A stretch of DNA of 12,200 nt from assembly GCA_964391765.1 (NCBI GenBank), contig CAYMNG010000073.1, positions 1 through 12,200 of the forward strand. The letters are read 5' to 3'. A program made the translations under genes and the position numbers. Origin of the DNA: UBA10649 sp964391765 (GTDB lineage Bacteria; Actinomycetota; Actinomycetes; S36-B12). The notes below the pieces were generated by a model that saw only the letters and a list, made by a program, of their open reading frames with translations, was not told the origin of the DNA and made no database searches. Position 1 is the stretch's first letter; each line of letters begins with the position of its first letter. Below, piece after piece: positions 1-7,128 of this stretch.

Positions 1-15
1 AGGCAGGAGTCAACG

Positions 16-1254
16 ATGAGCCAGTCCGGGATCCCCACGCCCGGCTCGCTGCGCCCGCCGGCCCCCCGGCCGACGGGGGCCAGCGCGTTCGGCCGGGTCG
101 AGGCCGACGGCACGGTCATCCTCATCGCACCCGAGGGCGAGGTCACCGTCGGGCAGTGGGCGGCCGGCGACCCCGCCGAAGGCCTGGCGTTCTTCGCCCG
201 CCGGTACGACGACCTCGTCGTCGAGGTCGACCTCCTCGAGCGCCGGCTCGCCGACCAGCGGGCGACGGCCGAGCAGGCCGACGCCGTGCTGGTCCGGGTA
301 CGCGAGGCGTTGGCGGCCCGCGCGTTCGTCGGCGACGTCGCCGCGCTCGAGGCCCGCTGCGCCCACCTGGAGTCGGAGATCGGCGCGGTCAAGGAGGCGG
401 CCCGCGCCCGTCGCGCCGAGCAGCGTGCCCAGTCGCTGGCCACCCGGGCCGCACTCGCCGACGAGGCCGAGTCGCTGTCGGAGTCGACGTCGTGGCGCAC
501 CACCTCGGACCGCTACGCCGCGATCGTCGAGGAGTGGAAGATCCTCCCGCGGGCCGACCGTGGCGCGGAACAGCAGCTGTGGCAGCGGATCAGCGCGGCA
601 CGGACGGCGTTCGACAAGCGCCGTCGGGCGCACTTCGCCGAGGTCGACGGCCAGCGCAAGGAGGCCGTGGCGCGCAAGCGGGCCCTGATCGGCACGGCCG
701 AGGAGCTCGCCGGGTCGACCGACTGGCCGCGGACCACGCGCGCCCTGCGCGACCTGCTCGAGGACTGGAAGTCCGCCCCGCGCGCGTCGCGCAGCGACGA
801 GGAGCGTTTGTGGAAGCGGTTCAAGGCCGCCCAGGACGCGTTCTATGCCGCGCGGGCCGCCGCGGACGCCGCGGCCGACGAGCAGTTGCGGGAGAACCTC
901 CCGGCGAAGGCCGCGCTCGTCGAGCAGGCCGAGCGCCTGGTCCCCGTCGCGGACCTGAAGGCGGCGCGCGCGACGCTGCGCGGCATCCAGGAGCGCTGGG
1001 AGGCGGCCGGGGACCTGCCGCGGGCCGACCGCGATCGCCTCGAGCGGCGGCTCAAGCGGGTCGAGGACGCCCTGCGAGCGGCCGAGGAACAGTCGTGGCG
1101 GGCCTCGTCACCGGGCACGACGAACGCCGCGTTCGCCGAGGCGCTGGCCCGGCTGGAGGCCAAGCACGAGGCGGCCCTGGCGCGTGGCGACGACGCGGCC
1201 GCGGCCGCGCTCGCCGAGCAGATCGCCGGCACGCGCGCCCTCCTCGGCGGCTGA
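16..1254 (+). CDS. DUF349 repeat protein, function unknown
   Basis: This encodes a 412-residue, highly charged, mostly helical protein with no signal peptide or membrane segment, so it is probably cytoplasmic. The first 25 residues are Pro-rich. Residues 60-130 look like coiled coil. Three DUF349 repeats follow at about 140-207, 212-281 and 288-358, each with a Trp-containing core (VEEWK, LEDWK, IQERWEAAG) followed by a conserved basic/acidic helix (LWQRISAARTAF, LWKRFKAAQDAF, LERRLKRVEDAL). A final Ala-rich helix lies at 370-410. The ATG at 16 is supported by AGGAG at 5-9. DUF349 proteins of this size are common next to rel in actinomycetes, but their biochemical role is not established and I do not assign one. 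The gene converges on rel, which ends 11 bases beyond its stop. Family call is firm; function is open. Confidence 0.9.
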   Translation: MSQSGIPTPGSLRPPAPRPTGASAFGRVEADGTVILIAPEGEVTVGQWAAGDPAEGLAFFARRYDDLVVEVDLLERRLADQRATAEQADAVLVRVREALAARAFVGDVAALEARCAHLESEIGAVKEAARARRAEQRAQSLATRAALADEAESLSESTSWRTTSDRYAAIVEEWKILPRADRGAEQQLWQRISAARTAFDKRRRAHFAEVDGQRKEAVARKRALIGTAEELAGSTDWPRTTRALRDLLEDWKSAPRASRSDEERLWKRFKAAQDAFYAARAAADAAADEQLRENLPAKAALVEQAERLVPVADLKAARATLRGIQERWEAAGDLPRADRDRLERRLKRVEDALRAAEEQSWRASSPGTTNAAFAEALARLEAKHEAALARGDDAAAAALAEQIAGTRALLGG

Positions 1255-1264
1255 GCCGGCCGCC
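1246..1264. terminator. Possible bidirectional hairpin between convergent DUF349 and rel genes
   Basis: GGCGGC at 1246-1251 pairs with GCCGCC at 1259-1264 across a 7-base loop, at the point where the two convergent genes end. There is no T tract on either strand, so this is only a candidate for a terminator serving both genes. Confidence 0.3.
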
Positions 1265-1265
1265 C

Positions 1266-3647
1266 TCAGACGCGGTAGGCGTCGTACACGCCCTCGACCC
1301 CGCGGACCGCGCGCAGCACCGAACCCAGGTGCTTGGGGTCGGCCATCTCGAAGGTGAACCGGGACAAGGCGATGCGGTCGCGATTCGTCGTGACCGAGGC
1401 GTTGAGGATGTTCACGTGGGTGTCCGACAGGGCCCGGGTCACGTCCGACAGCAGCCGCGCCCGGTCGAGGGCCTCGACCTGGATGTTGACCAGGAAGACG
1501 CTGCGGGCCGTGGGCGCCCATTCCACGTCGATCAACCGGTCCGGCTGCTCCCGAAGACCAGGGACGTTGACGCAGTCGGTGCGGTGGACGGAGACGCCGG
1601 AGCCGCGCGTGACGAAACCGACGATCTCGTCGCCGGGCACCGGCGTACAGCACCGTGCGAGCTTGACCCACACGTCGTCCGCACCGGGGACGACGACCCC
1701 GACGTCCCCGGCCGTGCGCTGCCGCGCGCGCTCGACGGACGAGGGGCGCACCACCTCGGCGGCGTCGTCCGCAGCGCCGTCGATCCCACCGGCCGAGTCG
1801 ACCAGCCGCTGCACGATCGTCGCCGCGGAGATCCGCCCCTCGCCGACCGCGGCGAACAACGCCGAGATGTCCGCCTGGTGCAGGTCCGCCGCGATGGTCG
1901 TCAGCGCCTGGTTCGTCATCATGCGCTGCAGCGGCAGGCTGCGCTTGCGCATCGCGCGGACGATCGCCTCCTTGCCGTGCTCGATCGCCTCGTCGCGGCG
2001 CTCCTTGGAGAACCAGGCCTTGATCTTCGTGCGGGCCCGCGCCGACTTGACGAAGCCGAGCCAGTCGCGGCTCGGTCCGGCGCCGTCGGCCTTGGAGGTG
2101 AAGATCTCGACGACGTCGCCGTTCTCCAACGTCGACTCCAGCGGAACGAGCTTGCCGTTGACGCGCGCCCCGACGCATCGGTGGCCCACCTCGGTGTGCA
2201 CCGAATACGCGAAGTCGACCGGTGTCGCGCCGGTCGGCAGGGCCACCACGTCACCCTTCGGGGTGAAGACGAACACCTCCGAGGACCCCAGGTCGTAGCG
2301 CAGGGAGTCCATGAACTCGTCCGGGTCCTCGGCCTCGCGCTGCCACTCCATGAGCTGCCGCAGCCAGCCGAGGTCGTCCGGCCCGGACTTGCCGCCGACG
2401 TCCTGCTGCTTGTACCGCCAGTGCGCCGCCCCCCCGAACTCCGCCGCCCGGTGCATCTCGTGCGTGCGGATCTGCAGTTCCACCGGCCGGCCGTCCGGCC
2501 CGATGACCGTCGTGTGCAAGGACTGGTACATGTTGAACTTCGGCATGGCGATGAAGTCCTTGAACCGGCCCGGCACCGGACTCCACTGCGAGTGCACGAC
2601 CCCGAGGACGGCGTAGCAGTCGCGCACCGACTCCACCAGGATGCGAACCCCGACGAGGTCGTAGATGTCGGCGAAGTCCCGGCCGCGCACGATCATCTTC
2701 TGGTAGACGGAGTAGTAGTGCTTCGGCCGCCCTGTCACGGTCGCCTTGACCTTCGCGGCCTTCAGGTCCGCCTCGACGTGCGCGATGACCTTCGTGAGGT
2801 ACTGGTCGCGCGCCGGCGCCCGCTGGCCGACGAGGCGGACGATCTCCTCGTACATCTTGGGGTGCAACGTCGCGAAGGACAGGTCCTCCAGCTCCCACTT
2901 GACCGCGTTCATGCCCAGACGGTGGGCCAACGGGGCGTAGATCTCCAGCGTCTCGCGGGCCTTCTGCTCCTGCTTCTCTGGCGGCATCCAGCGCAGCGTG
3001 CGCATGTTGTGCAGCCGATCGGCGAGCTTGATGACCAGCACCCGGATGTCGCGCGCCATCGCGACGACCATCTTGCGCACCGTCTCGGCTGCCGACGCCT
3101 CGCCGTACCGGACCTTGTCGAGCTTGGTGACCCCGTCGACGAGGTGGGCGATCTCGAACACCTGAGTGTCGGTCTGCGACTGCACCTGAACCGTATAGCG
3201 GCCGTCGACGAACAGCGCGGCGCGGTCGGCGAGCACGATCGCGACGCCGGCCGAGCCGGAAAAGCCGGTCAGCCAGGCNNNNNNNNNNGGGTAGCCGCAG
3301 TCCTCGACGGTGTCGTGCAGCAGCGCGGCGGCCAGCGTCGGCGCGGTCATCCCCAGATCGGCGAGGATCGTCGCGACGGCGAGGGGGTGCGTGATGTACG
3401 GCTCCCCCGAGCGCCGGCTCTGGTCCCGGTGCAGGTGGGCCGCGATCTCGTAGGCCCGCTCGACGATCCGGGTGTCCGACTTCGGGTGGTACTTGCGCAG
3501 CGTCCGCAGCAGCGGGTCGAGCTCGGGCGGAACGTTTCGGCCGCTGCCCCGACGGCTCAGCCGGGACCGAAGGCCACCGGGCTCCTGCGCGACGACGGCC
3601 GGGGCCGCGACCAGCGGCTCCGTCGGAAGCGGCGTCTGCTTGGCCAC
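1266..3647 (-). CDS. rel: Bifunctional (p)ppGpp synthetase/hydrolase, interrupted by gap and foreign piece
   Basis: This long RelA/SpoT homologue makes (p)ppGpp from ATP and GDP/GTP and degrades it, setting the stringent response. Domains in order: HD hydrolase (about 60-250, with H111-D112 and E115-D116 of the HDxxED motif and the later LADRLHN at 208-214); synthetase (about 280-420) with RFKD at 361-364, the RxKD signature of bifunctional Rel enzymes, and the MPKFNMYQSLHTT block; TGS (about 452-515); the conserved Cys-Cys region near 665; and a C-terminal ACT domain (about 710-793). The GTG start at 3647 follows GAGGGAG. Residues 120-123 fall in the ten-N gap and residues 124-166 are not Rel sequence. 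They replace roughly 13 residues normally found between HDTVEDxGY and AHLVDGVTKLDKV. The true protein should be about 760 residues. The gene follows secF without the usual apt. Confidence 0.93.
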   Translation of the reverse strand: MAKQTPLPTEPLVAAPAVVAQEPGGLRSRLSRRGSGRNVPPELDPLLRTLRKYHPKSDTRIVERAYEIAAHLHRDQSRRSGEPYITHPLAVATILADLGMTAPTLAAALLHDTVEDCGYXXXXAWLTGFSGSAGVAIVLADRAALFVDGRYTVQVQSQTDTQVFEIAHLVDGVTKLDKVRYGEASAAETVRKMVVAMARDIRVLVIKLADRLHNMRTLRWMPPEKQEQKARETLEIYAPLAHRLGMNAVKWELEDLSFATLHPKMYEEIVRLVGQRAPARDQYLTKVIAHVEADLKAAKVKATVTGRPKHYYSVYQKMIVRGRDFADIYDLVGVRILVESVRDCYAVLGVVHSQWSPVPGRFKDFIAMPKFNMYQSLHTTVIGPDGRPVELQIRTHEMHRAAEFGGAAHWRYKQQDVGGKSGPDDLGWLRQLMEWQREAEDPDEFMDSLRYDLGSSEVFVFTPKGDVVALPTGATPVDFAYSVHTEVGHRCVGARVNGKLVPLESTLENGDVVEIFTSKADGAGPSRDWLGFVKSARARTKIKAWFSKERRDEAIEHGKEAIVRAMRKRSLPLQRMMTNQALTTIAADLHQADISALFAAVGEGRISAATIVQRLVDSAGGIDGAADDAAEVVRPSSVERARQRTAGDVGVVVPGADDVWVKLARCCTPVPGDEIVGFVTRGSGVSVHRTDCVNVPGLREQPDRLIDVEWAPTARSVFLVNIQVEALDRARLLSDVTRALSDTHVNILNASVTTNRDRIALSRFTFEMADPKHLGSVLRAVRGVEGVYDAYRV
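3150..3278 (-). other. Foreign piece of an Xaa-Pro aminopeptidase gene inside rel (probable assembly chimera)
   Basis: These 43 codons (Rel residues 124-166) read WLTGFSGSAG, then a hydrophobic stretch, then ALFVDGRYTVQ and DTQVFEI. This is the pattern of the N-terminal creatinase-like domain of PepP-type Xaa-Pro aminopeptidases, most like the proteobacterial form. It has no place in a Rel HD domain. The left junction is at the AHLVDG codons, where Rel has VAHLVDG and PepP proteins typically have a similar FEI-x-HL stretch, so a short overlap could have driven the join. Four of the 43 codons end in T (TTT, TAT, GTT, ACT), which is more than in neighbouring Rel sequence. The piece is bounded by the N run on its other side. 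Confidence 0.85.
3279..3288. other. Assembly gap of ten N
   Basis: Ten unknown bases lie inside rel, directly after the Asp-Cys-Gly-Tyr codons of the HD motif. The length happens to keep the frame open, but a round run of ten N is a typical placeholder, so the true distance is unknown. Confidence 0.97.
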
Positions 3648-3671
3648 GGGCTCCCTCTCGCGCGTGGGGCC

Positions 3672-3677
3672 AGTCTA
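3672..3677 (-). promoter_or_regulatory. Candidate -10 box for rel
   Basis: On the minus strand this reads TAGACT, which fits the actinobacterial TANNNT -10 pattern, 24 bases before the rel GTG. It would give a leader of about 15-20 bases. No good -35 box is visible. The same 10 bases around it (CCGTAGACTG) recur at 6722-6731, at the end of yajC upstream of secD. Confidence 0.35.
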
Positions 3678-3694
3678 CGGCGCACCCGGACGAG

Positions 3695-3746
3695 GCCGAC
3701 TCGGCGTCCGCCTCGACCGTGCCGACGCGACGTCCGCCTCGACCGT
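3695..3746. repeat. 26-bp tandem duplication upstream of rel
   Basis: Two abutting 26-base units, 3695-3720 and 3721-3746, match at 24 of 26 positions; their last 16 bases are identical. They lie in the non-coding gap between secF and rel, starting about 18 bases upstream of the candidate rel -10 box. This is where an upstream operator or activator site would sit. The unit length is not a multiple of three and no gene spans it. Confidence 0.8.
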
Positions 3747-3755
3747 GCGCTTGTA

Positions 3756-3780
3756 CCGGGTCCACCGGTCCGCGACCCGG
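3756..3780 (-). terminator. GC hairpin after secF, possible end of the export operon
   Basis: CCGGGTC at 3756-3762 pairs perfectly with GACCCGG at 3774-3780 across an 11-base loop. It begins 28 bases after the secF stop. There is no U tract on the minus-strand transcript, so this is a candidate terminator or RNA 3'-end stabiliser. Confidence 0.4.
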
Positions 3781-3807
3781 AACAACCTCACGGTCGGCAG
3801 CTCGACG

Positions 3808-4944
3808 CTAACGGTTGCGCTTGGACCGGGTCTGCTTGCGCGGCTGCTGTCGGCCGCTCTTCGACCCGCCAGCAGCCGCCGGGCCCGTGGCCGCGCGGCC
3901 GACGACGGTCGCCTCGACGTCATCCGGGGCGGCGGCGTCGGATCCCGAGTCGGTGTCGGCCGTCGGCGGCCCCGACCGCCCGCCCTTGCGCCGGGCCGCG
4001 ACCCGGGCGGACAGCGCCTGGATCTCCGGCTGGCGCTCCTTGAACTGCACGAAGATCGGCGTGGCGATGAAGACCGACGAATAGGCCCCGGCGGCCATGC
4101 CGATCGCCAACGCGACCGCGAGGTCCAGCAGCGTGCCCGCGCCCAGCAGCCCGGCACCGACGACGATGATCGCCAGCACCGGCAGCAGCGCCACGACGGT
4201 CGTGTTGATCGACCGGACGAGGGTCTGGTTCACCGCGAGGTTCGCGGCCTCCTGGAAGGTGCGCACCGACTGCCCGGTGATGCCGCGGGTGTTCTCCTTG
4301 ACCTTGTCGAAGACCACGACCGTGTCGTACAGCGAGTAGCCCAGGATCGTCAGCAGGCCGATCATCGTCGCCGGTGTGACCTCCAGGCCGGTGAGCGCGT
4401 AGATGCCGACGGTGATGACGATGTCGTGCAGCAGGGCGATCAGCGCGCCCACCGCCATGCGCCACTCGAAGTAGATCGACAAGAACACCGCGACGAGGAT
4501 CAGGAAGGCGATCAGTCCCTGCAGGGCCTTCTTGGAGATCTCCGAACCCCAGGTCGGTCCGACGACCTGGATCTTGATCTCCCCCTTGGGCACGCCGCAG
4601 GCCTGGGCGAGTTCGCCGGCGAGCGCGGAACTCGCGGCCGGGTCCAGTGCCTCGGTCTGCACGCTGATCGTGCCGCTCGCGGTCGCCGTCACGATGGCCT
4701 GCTCGCCGGTGGTCGACTCGGCGACGCCGCGGGCCTGCTCGACCGAGCACGTCGCGTTCGGGATCGAGAACGCCGCCCCGCCGCGGAACTCGATTCCCAG
4801 GTTCAGTCCGCGGAACACCAGCGAGCCGACGGCGACGACGAGGATCACCGCCGAGACCGCGTACCACACCCGGCGCCGGCCGATGAAGTCGATCGACACC
4901 TCACCGGCGTAGAGCCGGTGTCCCAGGTCGCGGATTCCGCTCAT
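3808..4944 (-). CDS. secF: Protein translocase subunit SecF
   Basis: This 378-residue membrane protein is a partner of SecD and YajC. SecDF uses the proton gradient to help pull exported proteins off the SecYEG channel. It shows a first membrane segment at about 25-43, the GIEFRGG motif just after it, a periplasmic-side domain to about residue 135, then five more membrane segments. The fourth-segment motif YDTVVVFDKVKEN carries the conserved Asp (D207). A basic, Ser/Gly/Pro-rich cytoplasmic tail follows from about 300 and ends in KQTRSKRNR. The ATG at 4944 overlaps the secD stop as ATGA and has GGAGG about nine bases upstream inside secD, so the two are translationally coupled. The open frame continues upstream through secD but is not coding there. 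Confidence 0.95.
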   Translation of the reverse strand: MSGIRDLGHRLYAGEVSIDFIGRRRVWYAVSAVILVVAVGSLVFRGLNLGIEFRGGAAFSIPNATCSVEQARGVAESTTGEQAIVTATASGTISVQTEALDPAASSALAGELAQACGVPKGEIKIQVVGPTWGSEISKKALQGLIAFLILVAVFLSIYFEWRMAVGALIALLHDIVITVGIYALTGLEVTPATMIGLLTILGYSLYDTVVVFDKVKENTRGITGQSVRTFQEAANLAVNQTLVRSINTTVVALLPVLAIIVVGAGLLGAGTLLDLAVALAIGMAAGAYSSVFIATPIFVQFKERQPEIQALSARVAARRKGGRSGPPTADTDSGSDAAAPDDVEATVVGRAATGPAAAGGSKSGRQQPRKQTRSKRNR

Positions 4945-6650
4945 GACGAGACCTCCTTCGTCGCCTCGGCGCGACCGGACGATCGACGACGCCCCGGCGC
5001 CGGCGCCGATCCGGTGAGGGTGTGCCCACCCAGTCGCTTGGCGTCCAGTCCGGTCCACGTCGATCCGCGCTGCATCCAGGGGGTGCGGCCGAGGAGGACG
5101 ACGAGCGGGTGGGAGAACCAGAAGGCGACGATCACGTCGATGACGGTCGTCAGGCCGAGCACGAAGGCGAAGCCGCGCACGTTGCCGACGCTGAGGAAGT
5201 ACAGGACGACCGCGGCGAGCAGCGACACGAAGTCCGCCGCCAACAGCGTCCGTCGGGCGCGGACCCAGCCGGTCTCGCACGCCTGCCGAAGGGACCGGCC
5301 CTCGCGGATCTCGTCGCGGATCCGCTCGAAGTACACGATGAAGGAGTCCGCGGTGATGCCGATCGCGACGATCGCGCCGGCCACCCCGGCCAGCGACAGG
5401 GTCAGGCCGAGGGTCTTGCTCATCACGACCAGCGTCAGGTACGTCACGATGCCGGCGACGACGAGGGACAAGACGGCGACGACGCCGAGCGCGCGGTAGT
5501 ACAGCAGCAGGAACACCGCCACGAGGAGCAGGCCCAGGAGACCGGCGATGATGCCGGCCTGGAGCTGGTCGGTGCCGACCGTCGGCGAGACGGTCGTGAC
5601 CTCGACCGGCTCCAGCGTCACCGGCAGGGCGCCGTACTTCAGCACGTTGGCCAGGTCGCGGGCCTGTTCGGCGGTGAAGTTGCCCTCGATCTGGGCCGAG
5701 CCGCCGCTGATCGGCTCGTTGAACCGCGGCGAGGAGACGACGACACCGTCCAGCACGATCGCGAAGGCGTTGCACGGGTTGGCGCCTGGCGTACCGCACT
5801 CGGGCAGCTGGACGAGCTGGCTGGACATCGTCGTGAGGGCGCGCGCGCCCTCCGCGTCGAAGTCCAACGACACGACCCAGCCGATCCCGTTCTGCGGCAG
5901 GACGGCGCTGGCCCCGGTCACGTTCGTCCCCTCGATGACCGCCGGCTGCAGGTTGTACTTCGCGGTGCCGTCCTGGGAGCACGTCCCCAGCCACTTGGTC
6001 GGGTCGTCGGGTCGGCCGCCGGTGAAGTTCGCCGGGTCGGTGCAGTCCAGGTCGTCGAGCTGGGACTGGAACTGCGCGGAGTTCTCCGCCGCCTGGATCA
6101 GCGGGGTCGGCTCGGCGGCCGGCGCCGTGTCCCCCGGACTCGGGCTGGCACTCGGGCTTGCGCTCGGACTCGCACTCGGGCTCGCGCCCGGACTCGCACT
6201 CGGGCTCGCGCCCGGACTCGCACTCGGGCTGGCGCTCGGGCTCGGGTTCGCCGAGATCGGCGAGAACACCCCCCAAACCGGCCGGAAGTCCAACCGCGCC
6301 GTCTTCTGCACGAGGTCCACAACGCGGTCCTGGTTGACGCCGGGGACCGAGACCACGATCACGGCACCGTCACCGGAGCCCTGGGTCGTCACCTCGGCCT
6401 CGGCCACCCCCAGGCCGTCGACGCGCTGACGGATGATCGAGACGGTCTGCTGCAACTGCTCGTCGGTGATGCTGGTGCCCTCGACGACGGGCGTCGGCTT
6501 CAAGATGACCTGCGTGCCGCCCTGCAGGTCGAGGCCGAGCTTGATCGTGTTCTCCGTGCCGGGCCAGTACGCGACGACGCCGAGCAGGACGACCAACGCG
6601 GCCAGGGCGAGCAGCAGGCGTGCCGGCCTGCTGGTGGGCGTCGGCGCCAC
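4941..6650 (-). CDS. secD: Protein translocase subunit SecD
   Basis: This 569-residue protein of the RND superfamily forms the SecDF complex. An N-terminal membrane segment lies at about 11-29, followed by the signature LGLDLQGG (39-46). A large external domain occupies about 50-360, and the C-terminal part has five membrane segments (about 375-540). The motif GITADSFIVYFERIRDE is there, with D435 at the position of the Asp needed for proton-driven function in the family. Residues 134-174 are a Pro-Ser-Ala repeat inserted in the external domain. The start is GTG at 6650, four bases after AAGGAG. Upstream, a 70-base gap separates it from yajC; downstream it overlaps secF by four bases. The family call is very secure. 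Confidence 0.96.
   Translation of the reverse strand: MAPTPTSRPARLLLALAALVVLLGVVAYWPGTENTIKLGLDLQGGTQVILKPTPVVEGTSITDEQLQQTVSIIRQRVDGLGVAEAEVTTQGSGDGAVIVVSVPGVNQDRVVDLVQKTARLDFRPVWGVFSPISANPSPSASPSASPGASPSASPGASPSASPSASPSASPSPGDTAPAAEPTPLIQAAENSAQFQSQLDDLDCTDPANFTGGRPDDPTKWLGTCSQDGTAKYNLQPAVIEGTNVTGASAVLPQNGIGWVVSLDFDAEGARALTTMSSQLVQLPECGTPGANPCNAFAIVLDGVVVSSPRFNEPISGGSAQIEGNFTAEQARDLANVLKYGALPVTLEPVEVTTVSPTVGTDQLQAGIIAGLLGLLLVAVFLLLYYRALGVVAVLSLVVAGIVTYLTLVVMSKTLGLTLSLAGVAGAIVAIGITADSFIVYFERIRDEIREGRSLRQACETGWVRARRTLLAADFVSLLAAVVLYFLSVGNVRGFAFVLGLTTVIDVIVAFWFSHPLVVLLGRTPWMQRGSTWTGLDAKRLGGHTLTGSAPAPGRRRSSGRAEATKEVSS
6131..6249 (-). repeat. 12-bp minisatellite coding Pro-Ser-Ala repeats in SecD
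   Basis: About ten degenerate copies of a 12-base unit encode PSAS/PGAS tetrapeptides, residues about 134-174 of SecD. Because the unit is a multiple of three, copy-number change keeps the frame. Such Pro/Ser/Ala stretches usually form extended flexible linkers. This one sits on the outer face of the membrane within the large SecD domain. Confidence 0.9.
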
Positions 6651-6681
6651 GGGACTCCTTCGGCGGCAGGGGAGGGATCAG

Positions 6682-6698
6682 GGCCGGTCGGACCGGCC
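6682..6698 (-). terminator. GC hairpin between yajC and secD
   Basis: GGCCGGT at 6682-6688 and ACCGGCC at 6692-6698 form a perfect 7-bp stem with a 3-base loop, halfway between the yajC stop and the secD start. There is no U tract. It may attenuate transcription or mark an RNA processing point that sets YajC and SecD levels apart. Confidence 0.4.
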
Positions 6699-6720
6699 GC
6701 GGACAACGACGAGACGGCGG

Positions 6721-7074
6721 TCAGTCTACGGGGGGCGGGGTGTCCGCCCCGGGGTGCGCCGCCCCCGGCTCGTCGGCCGGATCGGCGTCCACCGCGGCGT
6801 CGGCGTCCTGCGCACCGGCCGGCTCGATCACCTTCGAGATCGCCTGCGGCACCATCCGCACGTAGACCCCCGGCGACACCTCGAGGCTGACCTGGTCTTC
6901 GGTGACCACGGCGACGGTGGCGTACATCCCGGCGGTGGTGATGATCTCGGTGCCCGGCTGAATCGCCGCGATCATCTGCGCCTGCTGGCGCTGACGCTGG
7001 CGCTGCGGGCGGATGATCAGGAAGTAGAACGCTGCGGCCGCAGCCACGAGGAACAGCAGGCCGGTGGGATCCAC
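6721..7074 (-). CDS. yajC: Preprotein translocase subunit YajC
   Basis: This is a 117-residue single-pass membrane protein that associates with SecDF. The membrane segment is at about 5-21 (GLLFLVAAAAAFYFLII), followed directly by the family motif RPQRQRQ and then the conserved small domain with PGTEIITTAGMYATV and EVSPGVYVRM. The tail after about residue 85 is acidic and Ala/Pro-rich. I chose GTG at 7074, giving VDPTGLLF, because GGAAGGA lies six bases upstream; the ATG at 7113 would put that ribosome site inside the gene and add an odd charged leader. The gene lies between ruvB and secD, the usual actinomycete place. Confidence 0.93.
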   Translation of the reverse strand: MDPTGLLFLVAAAAAFYFLIIRPQRQRQRQQAQMIAAIQPGTEIITTAGMYATVAVVTEDQVSLEVSPGVYVRMVPQAISKVIEPAGAQDADAAVDADPADEPGAAHPGADTPPPVD

Positions 7075-7080
7075 GAATCG

Positions 7081-7087
7081 TCCTTCC
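7081..7087 (-). promoter_or_regulatory. Ribosome binding site of yajC
   Basis: The minus strand reads GGAAGGA, six bases before the GTG at 7074. It decides the start in favour of the short form over the upstream in-frame ATG at 7113. Confidence 0.75.
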
Positions 7088-7100
7088 GATCGGTCGCGCA

Positions 7101-7119
7101 CCGGTCGGCACACGACCGG
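7101..7119 (-). terminator. GC hairpin between ruvB and yajC
   Basis: CCGGTCG at 7101-7107 pairs perfectly with CGACCGG at 7113-7119 across a 5-base loop. It lies between the ruvB stop and the yajC ribosome site, and just downstream of a candidate -10 box. It could end the ruv transcript or form part of the yajC leader. No U tract is present. Confidence 0.4.
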
Positions 7120-7122
7120 ATG

Positions 7123-7128
7123 AGGCTA
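7123..7128 (-). promoter_or_regulatory. Candidate -10 box for yajC-secD-secF
   Basis: The minus strand reads TAGCCT, a good TANNNT -10 match, just after the ruvB stop and 48 bases before the yajC GTG. No clear -35 box is visible. The transcript would start at about 7117 and the leader would begin within the hairpin. Confidence 0.35.

Noticed and set aside
1266..3647. A natural Rel-aminopeptidase fusion
   Set aside because: The aminopeptidase part is only 43 residues, lacks all metal-binding residues, replaces part of the HD core and borders an assembly gap. A chimeric join explains it better.
156..4043. A 1295-codon open frame on the plus strand running through DUF349, rel and the N gap
   Set aside because: It is an Arg/Gly/Pro/Ala-rich shadow of the real genes in GC-rich DNA, crosses two convergent genes, has no domain pattern and is kept open partly by the N run.
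5022..6890. Long plus-strand open frames opposite secD, including a Gly-Leu-Ala repeat protein
   Set aside because: They are the antisense reading of SecD and its 12-bp repeat; composition follows the opposite-strand codons and there is no ribosome site or conserved domain.
7075..7113. A longer YajC starting from ATG at 7113
   Set aside because: The clear ribosome site GGAAGGA (7081-7087) would lie inside the gene, and the added charged leader is not a YajC feature.
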